From the NCBI RefSeq assembly GCF_030247195.1, contig NC_080672.1, positions 399,297,037 through 399,361,036 of the forward strand: a stretch of DNA of 64,000 nt, written 5' to 3'. Positions 1 through 11,399 of this stretch are shown one piece after another. The translations under genes and the position numbers were made by a program. Within the stretch, counting starts at the first letter, position 1. The number at the start of each line of letters is the position of its first letter. The stretch comes from Topomyia yanbarensis. Its lineage: Eukaryota > Arthropoda > Insecta > Diptera > Culicidae. The notes under the pieces were generated by a model. The model saw nothing but the letters and a program-made list of their open reading frames with translations. It was not told where the DNA came from and did not search any database.

Positions 1-104
1 AATTCAAATCATATTTCTCGGATGTCTTCATATTTTCAGATTCGTTAAGTACACTGTGGAGATTTATAGCATTCTTCCTGCTCAATCTTTTTTCATATAG
101 TCAA

Positions 105-840
105 AACGTTTATTTATCTGCCGCTTTTGATAAGGTAAACCACGATATGGTCGGTGTTAAGCCAAACCAAGCTAAGGGTCATAATTTATTCTCGGGGATT
201 TTTCATGTCAAAAATGATTTTTCGATAATTTACCATTAAAAAGGAAACTTTAATGCTTACGATTACTAGTTGAGTTCTCAAAAATAAGTGGATTTCGGAG
301 TTACTCGTTTTATACATATCGGATACGAATGCTTTTGCGGTCAAGTATCTAACAATTACACTTGTTTCTTGTTGTCGCAACACAGGTCATATTAAAATTT
401 TAAAATAGAGAGATTTGGAAATATTTGGTGATATGTCGCAGCGATTTTTATTCGAGCCCATGGAACGAGAGATCGTAGTTGCCATTGGAGATGGCTCAAA
501 TTTGCTTCTACGTTGGAAATACACAAAGGAAGCCACTTGGGATCGTTCAAGTTTCTACTCCTCTTCAATGTTGTTCATCGAATGCTGTAGATTACACGAG
601 TGTTTTTCGAAGATGATCTCAAGATATCTCATCTAATTCACTTAATGACAATTACAGTCTGTACTGATGAGAGTATCACAAACCGCATGCATGTAAATCC
701 GAAGAAGTGCTTGGTGTACATATTTTCATTAAAAAATAATATATTGATTCATGTTTTCCATGAATTGGACAGTGGACACGTCTGCTACGTGAAGGATCTG
801 AAAGTGTATCTGGATTCTTATCTAACCCTTTCATGCCCAA
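105..840 (+). pseudogene. LINE reverse transcriptase relic (Jockey/CR1-like)
   Basis: Around 111-153 the plus strand reads LSAAFDKVNHDMV, the typical RT box around the first catalytic Asp in Jockey/CR1-type LINEs. Around 688-825 it reads MHVNPKKC and then YVKDLKVYLDS, matching the region after the FADD box in the same enzymes (N-x-x-K-C followed by K-D-L-G-V-x-L-D). The blocks are in different frames and the DNA between them is too short for an intact RT, so this is a decayed, internally deleted copy. Clade is uncertain; that it is LINE RT is fairly secure. Confidence 0.55.
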
Positions 841-851
841 CTTTTTTCTAG

Positions 852-1339
852 TGCATGTAGGGTTTCAAAACTATTTTTCCATGAAAACGGTGGGGTCAAG
901 AATCTCGAAAAACTTTTTTTCAGAAAGGTAGGTGCTCAATTTTTACCTTCCAATGCTCAGTGCAATTCTCCTAGAGTATTTACAATAGTCCAACTGCGTG
1001 AAAAACGTAGCCAAAAATAGTCTAAATTGATAAGTTTTATCAGTTTTCACTAATATTGCAACATAACGAAGTTATATGAAAAAATCATTTTCTGTCGTAA
1101 ACGTAAATGGTCCCTGGCAGCACTGCTCCATTGGAGTTCAATGAGACTAATTGCAATAACTTCAGTTCTAGAGCTGATCCTTATAACTGTTAATACTCAA
1201 ATGAAAGCCAATAGTCACATTTATTAGCCTTACTTGTTTTTGTGAGCAAATCTTGCCTCAATCAAAAGTTAAAGGTGTTTATAAACGTTGTTGTCCACAA
1301 ACAATATGGGCATGAATGGGTTAAACAACACGTCTCCTA
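852..1339. other. Intergenic, nothing recognised
   Basis: AT-rich sequence with no convincing open frame, RNA gene or inverted repeat. It separates the LINE relic from the inverted-repeat element that begins near 1340. Confidence 0.5.
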
Positions 1340-2111
1340 AGCAGTTCGTCGCTGTTGTGCTATCTTATGACAAACGCCATTTTGAGGAAAACTGAGTTAG
1401 ATATGCCACAACACGTGTCTAAAAAATCTCTACAAAGTGGCGTTTTCAGAATTTTGATATTCTGCTTGGTTACTGAGATATAGCAAAAACATGATGAGAA
1501 ATTTTGAATTTTTTGCTTCAAATTACTGTTTCTGGGGATTAACTCAAGGTATCTTGATATATAAGATGTTTTATGTGTAAAACTATCTAAAGAACACAAT
1601 GGCATAATTACTTTCAAAACAAAATTACACGAATTGTGAGAAAAATGTAGTTTAAGTTTTAAACTGGAAATATAGCATATTTGGCAACACTGTAACCAAA
1701 AATAACTATTTTTGCAAGATTCTCTGACTCATTTCCTTCAAAATGCATCTCACCGATTGTTTATAGGCCAAATTAAACAAAAGATATGAATAAAAGTTTA
1801 TAATTGATGATTTTTCTCTATGGAAAATTTTCCATGCACGATTATGACACGCCATACAAATTTTGTCATCTGTGACACGTGTGAGTGCGACTTTTATTTA
1901 CATTTATAGTCAAAACTCGCAACAAAGTCAACCGATCTTCATCATATTTGAGAGATTAATAAAGAATAGATGCAAGCATCAATTGTCTTCTTTGAATTGT
2001 TTATACCATTTATAAGTTTCAAGATATTCAATCTCAAACTTTAAAAATCGTTTTTCTCGACATGAGTTAAATTGCGCTTGTCATAAGATAGCACAACAGC
2101 GACGAGTTAGC
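1340..2111. mobile_element. Non-coding TIR element, about 772 bp
   Basis: The end at 1340-1377 and the end at 2074-2111 are inverted repeats of about 36 bp, sharing a core that includes GTTGTGCTATCTTATGACAA. The interior is AT-rich and non-coding, so this is a MITE-like or deletion-derivative DNA transposon. Its right half resembles 61985-62255 (blocks around CACATGTGAG, TTTGTTTACATTT and GAGAGACTATTA), so the family is dispersed. The superfamily and target-site duplication could not be fixed. Confidence 0.7.
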
Positions 2112-2388
2112 AAACTGTCTTGTGCACTTGCATCTTTGCTAGGCCAGCTTCAACTCATTTAGTTTATTTAATTCAATTGATCTAACGTGCTATTAGTAGA
2201 TGCCAAGCGACCACACGGGGTGGACTGGAGTGTCGGGCTCTCATGGTGACACCATGACTAGGTAATACCGACTAAACTTCATCGGGCACCGCCATTGTTC
2301 CCCCCAGGGACTAGCTCTCGGTATTACTTCTGGAGGGATGGCTGTACTTGATGTACTCACTCACTCTCGCTCACGCGTTCATACATCC

Positions 2389-2592
2389 TGTATGAGGCTT
2401 ACTTGGGTGCTCTCTCTGTCACACCTTGATTCACTCTCTAACACTCCACATGAGGCTTACTTTTGTGCTCACCTTTTTCGTTCCTTGCGATGCTGACTTT
2501 TATGCTCACCTTTTTCATTCCTTACTAGGCTTATTTTTGTGCTAGCCTCTAACATACCATGTGAGGCTGACTTGGATGCTCGCCTTTCCCTC
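2389..2592 (+). repeat. 5' leader subrepeats of the R1-clade LINE
   Basis: Five imperfect direct repeats of about 35-60 bp follow the pattern ATGAGGCTTACTT..GTGCTCACC, at about 2390, 2450, 2490, 2526 and 2561. Repeated leader units in LINEs often carry promoter activity; that role here is inference. Confidence 0.55.
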
Positions 2593-3017
2593 CTCTGCCA
2601 CGCCACGACGCATCAATAGCTAAGTCCCAACATATCACGCTACGATCTTGGCATGAGGCAGTGAAGGGCAACTCCTCTAGCGAATGACGGATCTCAATAG
2701 CAGCATTCTGTAATAACATACGTACCTGGAACTATTGAGAACCAGAGCTACAGGTCCAAAGTCCTGGTAAAGGAGGATGATTGTGATGAACTGGGCCGCG
2801 GTCACCACGTAAAGCAAGATAAGTCATAACCCCAATTCCAAGGCGTGAAGCGACCCGTGCCGAGGGATGAGTGATCGAGGGGGTGAAAAAGATGCTCGAT
2901 CGTTAACGGAGCCTGTGGGGTACCTGGGCAACCCCCACAGTAAGCGTCCCTTACCACGTTACTGCGGAGCTCTGGCGTGGCGGACCTTTCTTTCTCGCGC
3001 AACTCGTGGGTATCAAC

Positions 3018-4446
3018 ATGGAAGTGAACAAAAACAACAAACAAACGGAGGTGACGAACCCCTTTGCTAGAGTAGTGAAGCGACGGGAGCTGCATCTGAT
3101 AGCACTCGTGACCCCCAGCAGCGGTAGAAAATAGCCCTACCAACGAGCTGGACGGACCACTATCCGCGATGCGCAAAGTGGTAGAGCAGCTTGATGCAAT
3201 AATCGAGTTCACTAGCGCGAAACAAACTATTAGCAAGGATCTGAAACAGAGCCTGCTAATGCTCCGGAAGGCTGTTCGTGTCGCAAGACAGGAACAGCAG
3301 GCTTACGCCAAGAGGGTGGAATGTCGGGAGAAGTCCGACAGAGAAACCCAGACAGTGGCCTCCAAGAGGGAGGGAAGAGAGAAGATCGACATAGGTACCC
3401 AGACAGTGGCCTTCACCTTCTATGGAGCAGCCATGTCGCTCGAAGCGGCGGCCGAGTTCCCCTCGAAGGGCAAAGGCAATTGCAAGACGGCGTCGAACGC
3501 GAAGCGCCCTAGGAAGTCACCAGGCGAGGGTGCAAAAACCGACACCACACGGCGTGCAACCGTTAAGGCCAAACGCCGTTTGGTCGAGCTAAGCGAGGGC
3601 GAGAGTGACCCCGCTAGGCAGAGTGATGGTACCAGCAACCCGGCACAACCGGGAGAGGGGGGCGTAAACCCCTGGACGCTGGTCACCAAGAAGAAGCCGG
3701 CACCGACACCGGAGGTACCGCGGCCCGCGAAGAAGGCCAAGGACAGAGGCGAGGCCTTGTGGTTAAAAACCGACAAGGACAAATACGCCGACGTCCTAAA
3801 GTCGATGAGGGCGGCCGAAAGCCTCTCGGCCCTTGGGCAAGACGTGCGTAGCGTGAGACGCACCAACACAGAAGAAATGCTTCTGGTGCTGAAGCGAGGT
3901 GCACAATCTAGTGCGGTGTACAAGGCCTTGGCCCAAGAGGTCCTTGGTGAAGGTGCCCAGGTCAGGTCGCTAGGGGCGGAAATGGCTCTCCAGTGCAAGC
4001 ATCTGGACGAGTTCACGACCGCAGAAGATGTCGTCGCAGCCGTCAAGGAGCAATGCGACGTGACAATCGAGCGGGCCTCTGTGCGTTTTAGAGGGGAACC
4101 CTCTGGCACCCAAGTAGCCTACCTCAGGCCACTGAAGGCGGATGCCAAAGAGGTAACCGAGAAAGGTAAACTGAAGATCGGCTGGTCGGTATGCTCAATT
4201 AGCATACCCCAGCCGCCTTCAGTGGATAGGTGCTATCGGTGCCTTGAGTCCGGCCACAAATCCTACGAGTGTAAGGGCATAAACAGGAGCAAACTATGTC
4301 GTCGCTGCGGTGAGGAGGGGCATAAAGAGCGGGGTTGCACTAAGGCGCACAAGTGCCTTATCTGCACCGCTAAGAAGCAAGCCCGTAATCATGCTATGGG
4401 CGGACCTTCGTGTCCCTTCGGTGAGGCAAATAAGAAGAAGCCGTGA
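3018..4446 (+). pseudogene. LINE ORF1, nucleic-acid binding protein with CCHC knuckles
   Basis: The long open frame runs from 3169 to 4446 (425 codons). A better start is the ATG at 3018, which opens a Lys-rich frame that stops at 3132 one frame off the main ORF, implying a single indel near 3100-3135. The middle is basic and Lys/Arg-rich. The C-terminus carries two classic CX2CX4HX4C knuckles (CYRCLESGHKSYEC and CRRCGEEGHKERGC) and a variant third one starting CLIC. R1-clade ORF1 proteins bind the element RNA and form the ribonucleoprotein. It is the least damaged part of this copy. Confidence 0.8.
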
Positions 4447-4453
4447 ACGTCAC

Positions 4454-7374
4454 ATAGCTAAATCTTAACCATTGTGCAGCAGCCCAACAGCTGCTGTGGC
4501 AGTCGGTCTCGGAGTCGAGGACAGATGTCGCCCTCCTATCAGACCCGTACAACATCCCTGCCGGCAATGGCAATTGGGTGTCTGACGGGTCTGGAATGGT
4601 GGCAATCTGTACAACGGGACGGTTCCCGGTTCAAGAGGTAATACACTCCTCTGCCGAGGGTGTTGCGATTGCCAAGATCAATGGTGTGTTCTATTGCAGC
4701 TGATACGCTCCACCAAGGTGGCCCATAGAACAGTTCAACCAGATGATCGACAGGCTCTCGTCAGACCTAGTGGACCGGAAACCGGTAGTCATAGCGGGAG
4801 ACTTTAACGCTTGGGCAGTGGAGTGGGGCAGCCGCTGTACAAATAGCAGGGGTCAAGCGCTAATTGAGGCGCTTGCGAAACTCGATACTGTGCTAGTTAA
4901 TAATGGCTCCGCTAGTACATTCCGTAGAAACGGGGTGGAGGCGTGGATTGACGTAACATTTGCCAGACCGAGTCTGGCTCCAGGCATGGAATGGAGGGTA
5001 GACAAAGGCTACACCCATAGCGATCACTTAGCAATCCGCTTTAGGATCAACTATGGTGTGCAGCATCCATGGGCGGGAGATCCCTGTCAGGTACGCGGGT
5101 GAAAGTCCAATCACTTCGACAGCAAAGCTTTCACCGCGGCCATGGGACTGGAGGCCATCACCGACAGTCTAAGCGAGGATGCGCTGGTAGCTGTTCTATC
5201 ACGCGCATGCGACGCCACTATGCCGAGAAAAACCCTGCCAAGAAACGGCAGATGCCCGGTATACTGGTGGAGTGCCGAGATTGCAGCTCTACGATCAGCC
5301 TGCCTCAGAGCTAGACGTAGGATGCAAAGAGCTCGCACCGAGGATGCAAGAGAAAACCGCCGTGAAGTGTTCGAGCTGCGAAATTGGCCCTTAACAAGGC
5401 CATTAAAAGCAGCAAGTGAGCCTGTTTCGACAACCTGTGTGAGAGTGCCAACGCGAATCCGTGGGGTGACGCCTACAGGATCGTGATGGCCGAGACCAAA
5501 GGGGGCTCTTCACCCCCAGAACGGTCTCCGGAGTGGTTGGCGACGATTTTCGAAGTACTCTTCCCGTCTCGAGCCACAAGCCCCTGGCCACCTGCACTAC
5601 GAGACAGTGCGGGCACGGCCGAAACGGTGGCTCCGGTGACGAATGAAGAACTACTCGCAGTGGCTAAATGCCTAGCAATGAACAAAGCTCCAGGGCCGGA
5701 TGGAGTTCCAAACAGCGCTCTCAAGGCAGCGATCATAGCGAACCCGAACATGTTCAGGCTAGCTATGGAGAAATGCCTTGACGAGTGCCGTTTCCCCGAT
5801 AGATGGAAAAGGCAGAAATTGGTGTTGTTGCCGAAGCCCGGGAAGCCGCCAGGCGACCCATCGGCGTACAGACCAATCTGACTGATCGACACGACTGGCA
5901 AATTACTTGAGAGGATCATCCTCAACAGGCTAACCCCGTACGCAGAAGGTACGGACGGCCTGTCAAGCAACCAGTTTGGCTTTCGGAAGGGTAAGTCCAC
6001 AGTGGACGCTCTCAACTCAGTGATAGACTACCGAGATAGCGATCCAACGAAAAAGGCGAGGCATTCGATACTGTGCGTTAGTGACACTTGACGTGAAGAA
6101 CGCATTCAACAGCGCAATCTGGGATGCCATCGCGCTCTCCTTACACCGGCTTAGCCTACCGGTGGGTCTGTACCGGATCCTGGAAAGTTACTTCCAGAAC
6201 CGCGTACTGCTATACGAGACCGATGCCGGTCAGAAAAGGGTTCCGATTACCGCCGGAGTCCGGCAGGGCTCGATCCTAGGCCCGGTGCTGTGGAACCTCA
6301 TGTATGACGGGGTTCTGAGACTGAAATTCCCTCCTGGGGTCAAGATCGTCGTAACCTTGGAGGTCTACTGGGAGTCAATTCCTGAGGTAGAACTAACCGC
6401 AGAACACGCGATTAGCACGGTGGAGGAATGGATGAGCGCGAGAGGCCTGGAGCTCGCTCATCATAAGACGGAGGTAGTTATCGTCAACAACCGCAAGTCG
6501 GCACAACATGCAGTTATCCATGTGGGAGAAGTCGCGATCACTTCACAGCGGAGTCTGAAGTCTCTCGGAGTCATTATAGACGGCAAGCTGACCTTCGGCA
6601 GCCACGTCGACTATACATGCAAGAGAGCGTCGACTTCTGTTGCGGCTCTATCGAGGATGATATCCAACAGCTCAAAAATGTGCGCCAGTAGGTTACTGGC
6701 AGGCTTTGCCGTATCTATCATGGTCAAGAGCACTGAGGGTAACCAGTTACCTACAGAAACTGGAGCGCACCTACCGCGTGATGTGCCTCAGAGTGATATC
6801 TGCCTACCGCACGGTATCACACGATGCATCCTGCGTGATAGCGAGCATGATGCCAGTTGGGCTGGTCATTCGGGAAGATGAGGAGTGTTTCGAGCTACGT
6901 GGAAATAGAGGAGTCCGCGAGCGCACCAGGGTGACGTCGGTCGCCAGATGGCAGCGTGAGTGGGACAACTCCTCGAAAGATAGGTGGACCCACCGACTGA
7001 TACCTAACATATCGAGCTGGGTGGGAAGACCCCATGGGGAAGTTCACTTCCACCTGACACAATTCCTGTCAGACCATGGCTGTTTCCGTCAGTACCTCCA
7101 CAGGTTCGGGCACGCGGAGATCTCAGTCTGCCCGGACTGTCCAGGTGTAGACGAAACTGCCGAACACATACTGTTCGTATGTCATCGGTTCGACGTCGAA
7201 AGAAGAGCAATGCTTGACGTCTGTGGCTGGGACATAACCCCTGATACCCTTATTCAGCGGATGTGTCAATCGGTGGAGAAGTGGAACGCAGTCTCGGCTG
7301 CTACCACCCATATTGCCCGTAGGCTACAGGTAATTTGGCGAACCGAGCAACAGACGACGGGCACGGCTAACTAG
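4454..7374 (+). pseudogene. LINE ORF2 (endonuclease-RT), broken, upstream copy
   Basis: The frame near 4457 reads LNLNHC and leads into an APE-type endonuclease, with AGDFNAWAVEWGSR and the SDH motif (YTHSDHLAIRF) recognisable. The RT follows, with NKAPGPDGVPNSALK, NQFGFRKGKST, LDVKNAFNSA and GVRQGSILGPVLW. The C-terminal Cys/His region (CPDCPG..AEHILFVCHRF) is typical of the R1 clade. Lesions: premature TGA codons at 4701, 5100, 5417 and 5879, frameshifts near 5372, 6065 and 6700-6740, and an in-frame loss near 6345-6360. At that last site KIV joins directly to VTLEVY where the family has its Phe-Ala-Asp-Asp box, so the RT lacks its two catalytic Asp residues. It cannot encode an active enzyme. 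Confidence 0.85.
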
Positions 7375-7766
7375 TGATTGGTTAGTTGGAGCGAAAAAGG
7401 CCGAGCGCAAAAAAGGGAGTGAATGGTCTGCTCATGCTGAGGCAGGTTTGGCGCAGCGACTGGCAACCGCGTAAGGGGTAAACCCAACCACCCCGAAGCA
7501 AGGCAGAAGAGCGAGTGTATAGGCGTATAAGGCATATAAACGGTTGAAAATACACGACACTCTCTACTCGGTACTATTGGTGTGTATACGTACGTGAGAA
7601 TTGCATAAAAACGGTGTAATGAAATCGCTATTTTTTTTGCAAAAGTGACGTTTGCTAAAATTTACAAGGTTTTCGCAAAAAAGTGAAAACTAATGCAATT
7701 GGCTATTATCTACGATGCGTTGTACATATTTTGTACAGAACAGATAGTTGAAACAATACTCGTGCT

Positions 7767-8078
7767 TTGGCGGATGCCAAAGAGGTAACCGAGAAAGGTA
7801 AACTGAAGATCGGCTGGTCGGTATGCTCAATTAGCATACCCCAGCCGCCTTCAGTGGATAGGTGCTATCGGTGCCTTGAGTCCGGCCACAAATCCTACGA
7901 GTGTAAGGGCATAAACAGGAGCAAACTATGTCGTCGCTGCGGTGAGGAGGGGCATAAAGAGCGGGGTTGCACTAAGGCGCACAAGTGCCTTATCTGCACC
8001 GCTAAGAAGCAAGCCCGTAATCATGCTATGGGCGGACCTTCGTGTCCCTTCGGTGAGGCAAATAAGAAGAAGCCGTGA
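7767..8078 (+). pseudogene. ORF1 C-terminal fragment of the downstream LINE copy
   Basis: This encodes the last 103 residues of ORF1, including all three zinc knuckles, starting at the duplication junction. The in-frame ATG at 7767 is created by the junction and has no ancestral counterpart. Without the upstream leader it is probably untranslated, unless transcribed from the preceding copy. Confidence 0.75.
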
Positions 8079-8085
8079 ACGTCAC

Positions 8086-11006
8086 ATAGCTAAATCTTAA
8101 CCATTGTGCAGCAGCCCAACAGCTGCTGTGGCAGTCGGTCTCGGAGTCGAGGACAGATGTCGCCCTCCTATCAGACCCGTACAACATCCCTGCCGGCAAT
8201 GGCAATTGGGTGTCTGACGGGTCTGGAATGGTGGCAATCTGTACAACGGGACGGTTCCCGGTTCAAGTGGTAATACACTCCTCTGCCGAGGGTGTTGCGA
8301 TTGCCAAGATCAATGGTGTGTTCTATTGCAGCTGATACGCTCCACCAAGGTGGCCCATAGAACAGTTCAACCAGATGATCGACAGGCTCTCGTCAGACCT
8401 AGTGGACCGGAAACCGGTAGTCATAGCGGGAGACTTTAACGCTTGGGCAGTGGAGTGGGGCAGCCGCTGTACAAATAGCAGGGGTCAAGCGCTAATTGAG
8501 GCGCTTGCGAAACTCGATACTGTGCTAGTTAATAATGGCTCCGCTAGTACATTCCGTAGAAACGGGGTGGAGGCGTGGATTGACGTAACATTTGCCAGAC
8601 CGAGTCTGGCTCCAGGCATGGAATGGAGAGTAGACAAAGGCTACACCCATAGCGATCACTTAGCAATCCGCTTTAGGATCAACTATGGTGTGCAGCATCC
8701 ATGGGCGGGAGATCCCTGTCAGGTACGCGGGTGAAAGTCCAATCACTTCGACAGCGAAGCTTTCACCGCGGCCATGGGACTGGAGGCCATCACCGACAGT
8801 CTAAGCGAGGATGCGCTGGTAGCTGTTCTATCACGCGCATGCGATGCCACTATGCCGAGAAAAACCCTGCCAAGAAACGGCAGATGCCCGGTATACTGGT
8901 GGAGTGCCGAGATTGCAGCTCTACGATCAGCCTGCCTCAGAGCTAGACGTAGGATGCAAAGAGCTCGCACCGAGGATGCAAGAGAAAACCGCCGTGAAGT
9001 GTTCGAGCTGCGAAATTGGCCCTTAACAAGGCCATTAAAAGCAGCAAGTGAGCCTGTTTCGACAACCTGTGTGAGAGTGCCAACGCGAATCCGTGGGGTG
9101 ACGCCTACAGGATCGTGATGGCCGAGACCAAAGGGGGCTCTTCACCCCCAGAACGGTCTCCGGAGTGGTTGGCGACGATTTTCGAAGTACTCTTCCCGTC
9201 TCGAGCCACAAGCCCCTGGCCACCTGCACTACGAGACAGTGCGGGCACGGCCGAAACGGTGGCTCCGGTGACGAATGAAGAACTACTCGCAGTGGCTAAA
9301 TGCCTAGCAATGAACAAAGCTCCAGGGCCGGATGGAGTTCCAAACAGCGCTCTCAAGGCAGCGATCATAGCGAACCCGAACATGTTCAGGCTAGCTATGG
9401 AGAAATGCCTTGACGAGTGCCGTTTCCCCGATAGATGGAAAAGGCAGAAATTGGTGTTGTTGCCGAAGCCCGGGAAGCCGCCAGGCGACCCATCGGCGTA
9501 CAGACCAATCTGACTGATCGACACGACTGGCAAATTACTTGAGAGGATCATCCTCAACAGGCTAACCCCGTACGCAGAAGGTACGGACGGCCTGTCAAGC
9601 AACCAGTTTGGCTTTCGGAAGGGTAAGTCCACAGTGGACGCTCTCAACTCAGTGATAGACTACCGAGATAGCGATCCAACGAAAAAGGCGAGGCATTCGA
9701 TACTGTGCGTTAGTGACACTTGACGTGAAGAACGCATTCAACAGCGCAATCTGGGATGCCATCGCGCTCTCCTTACACCGGCTTAGCCTACCGGTGGGTC
9801 TGTACCGGATCCTGGAAAGTTACTTCCAGAACCGCGTACTGCTATACGAGACCGATGCCGGTCAGAAAAGGGTTCCGATTACCGCCGGAGTCCGGCAGGG
9901 CTCGATCCTAGGCCCGGTGCTGTGGAACCTCATATATGACGGGGTTCTGAGACTGAAATTCCCTCCTGGGGTCAAGATCGTCGTAACCTTGGAGGTCTAC
10001 TGGGAGTCAATTCCTGAGGTAGAACTAACCGCAGAACACGCGATTAGCACGGTGGAGGAATGGATGAGCGCGAGAGGCCTGGAGCTCGCTCATCATAAGA
10101 CGGAGGTAGTTATCGTCAACAACCGCAAGTCGGCACAACATGCAGTTATCCATGTGGGAGAAGTCGCGATCACTTCACAGCGGAGTCTGAAGTCTCTCGG
10201 AGTCATTATAGACGGCAAGCTGACCTTCGGCAGCCACGTCGACTATACATGCAAGAGAGCGTCGACTTCTGTTGCGGCTCTATCGAGGATGATATCCAAC
10301 AGCTCAAAAATGTGCGCCAGTAGGTTACTGGCAGGCTTTGCCGTATCTATCATGGTCAAGAGCACTGAGGGTAACCAGTTACCTACAGAAACTGGAGCGC
10401 ACCTACCGCGTGATGTGCCTCAGAGTGATATCTGCCTACCGCACGGTATCACACGATGCATCCTGCGTGATAGCGAGCATGATGCCAGTTGGGCTGGTCA
10501 TTCGGGAAGATGAGGAGTGTTTCGAGCTACGTGGAAATAGAGGAGTCCGCGAGCGCACCAGGGTGACGTCGGTCGCCAGATGGCAGCGTGAGTGGGACAA
10601 CTCCTCGAAAGATAGGTGGACCCACCGACTGATACCTAACATATCGAGCTGGGTGGGAAGACCCCATGGGGAAGTTCACTTCCACCTGACACAATTCCTG
10701 TCAGACCATGGCTGTTTCCGTCAGTACCTCCACAGGTTCGGGCACGCGGAGATCTCAGTCTGCCCGGACTGTCCAGGTGTAGACGAAACTGCCGAACACA
10801 TACTGTTCGTATGTCATCGGTTCGACGTCGAAAGAAGAGCAATGCTTGACGTCTGTGGCTGGGACATAACCCCTGATACCCTTATTCAGCGGATGTGTCA
10901 ATCGGTGGAGAAGTGGAACGCAGTCTCGGCTGCTACCACCCATATTGCCCGTAGGCTACAGGTAATTTGGCGAACCGAGCAACAGACGACGGGCACGGCT
11001 AACTAG
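8086..11006 (+). pseudogene. LINE ORF2 (endonuclease-RT), broken, downstream copy
   Basis: Same domains as the upstream ORF2, shifted by 3632 bp, with the same TGA stops (8333, 8732, 9049, 9511), the same frameshifts and the same missing Asp-Asp catalytic box near 9977-9992. One protein-level difference is visible: Met to Ile after WNL in the RT. Because independent damage would differ, both copies must descend from one already broken sequence. Confidence 0.85.
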
Positions 11007-11399
11007 TGATTGGTTAGTTGGAGCGAAAAAGGCCGAGCGCAAAAAAGGGAGTGAATGGTCTGCTCATGCTGAGGCAGGTTTGGCGCAGCGACTGGCAACC
11101 GCGTAAGGGGTAAACCCAACCACCCCGAAGCAAGGCAGAAGAGCGAGTGTATAGGCGTATAAGGCATATAAACGGTTGAAAATACACGACACTCTCTACT
11201 CGGTACTATTGGTGTGTATACGTACGTGAGAATTGCATAAAAACGGTGTAATGAAATCGCTATTTTTTTTGCAAAAGTGACGTTTGCTAAAATTTACAAG
11301 GTTTTCGCAAAAAAGTGAAAACTAATGCAATTGGCTATTATCTACGATGCGTTGTACATATTTTGTACAGAACAGATAGTTGAAACAATACTCGTGCTT

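Larger units (their letters stand above)
2112..7766 (+). mobile_element. R1-clade non-LTR retrotransposon, upstream copy
   Basis: A LINE with a long 5' leader, ORF1 with zinc knuckles, ORF2 with endonuclease, RT and a C-terminal Cys/His region, and a 3' tail of about 390 bp ending in CTCGTGCTTT. The order and the ORF sequences fit the R1 clade found in mosquito genomes (family level inferred). The exact 5' end is not defined; it lies between 2112 and about 2230, directly after the inverted-repeat element. No target-site duplication was found. The 3' end runs straight into a second copy of the element at 7767. ORF2 is heavily broken, so the copy is inactive. Confidence 0.85.
4135..11399 (+). 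repeat. Head-to-tail tandem duplication, period 3632 bp
   Basis: Positions 4135-7766 and 7767-11398 are almost identical. The junction joins the LINE 3' end (GTGCTTT) to an internal ORF1 position (GGCGGATGCC). Only one or two bases of microhomology are visible there. Confidence 0.9.
7767..11399 (+). mobile_element. R1-clade LINE, downstream 5'-truncated tandem copy
   Basis: It begins inside ORF1 at the equivalent of 4135 and runs to the same 3' end (CTCGTGCTTT), then enters unrelated DNA (GAACACATGACG). It is offset from the upstream copy by exactly 3632 bp. By eye I found only five substitutions (near 4636, 5009, 5122, 5213 and 6304 in upstream-copy coordinates) and no indels. It carries all of the upstream copy's ORF2 lesions. 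Confidence 0.88.

Noticed and set aside
415..636. 73-codon plus-strand frame as a gene
   Set aside because: It lies inside the LINE relic and has no domain of its own.
3420..4109. 229-codon open frame on the minus strand
   Set aside because: It is exactly antisense to the LINE ORF1, whose product has clear zinc knuckles; the open frame reflects GC-rich codon structure of the real gene.
4701..5881. TGA recoding (selenocysteine or alternative code) in LINE ORF2
   Set aside because: The same frame also has several frameshifts and a catalytic deletion, so decay explains the stops.
5473..6015. 180-codon minus-strand open frame, repeated at 9105-9647
   Set aside because: Antisense shadow of the LINE RT domain in both copies; no domain of its own.
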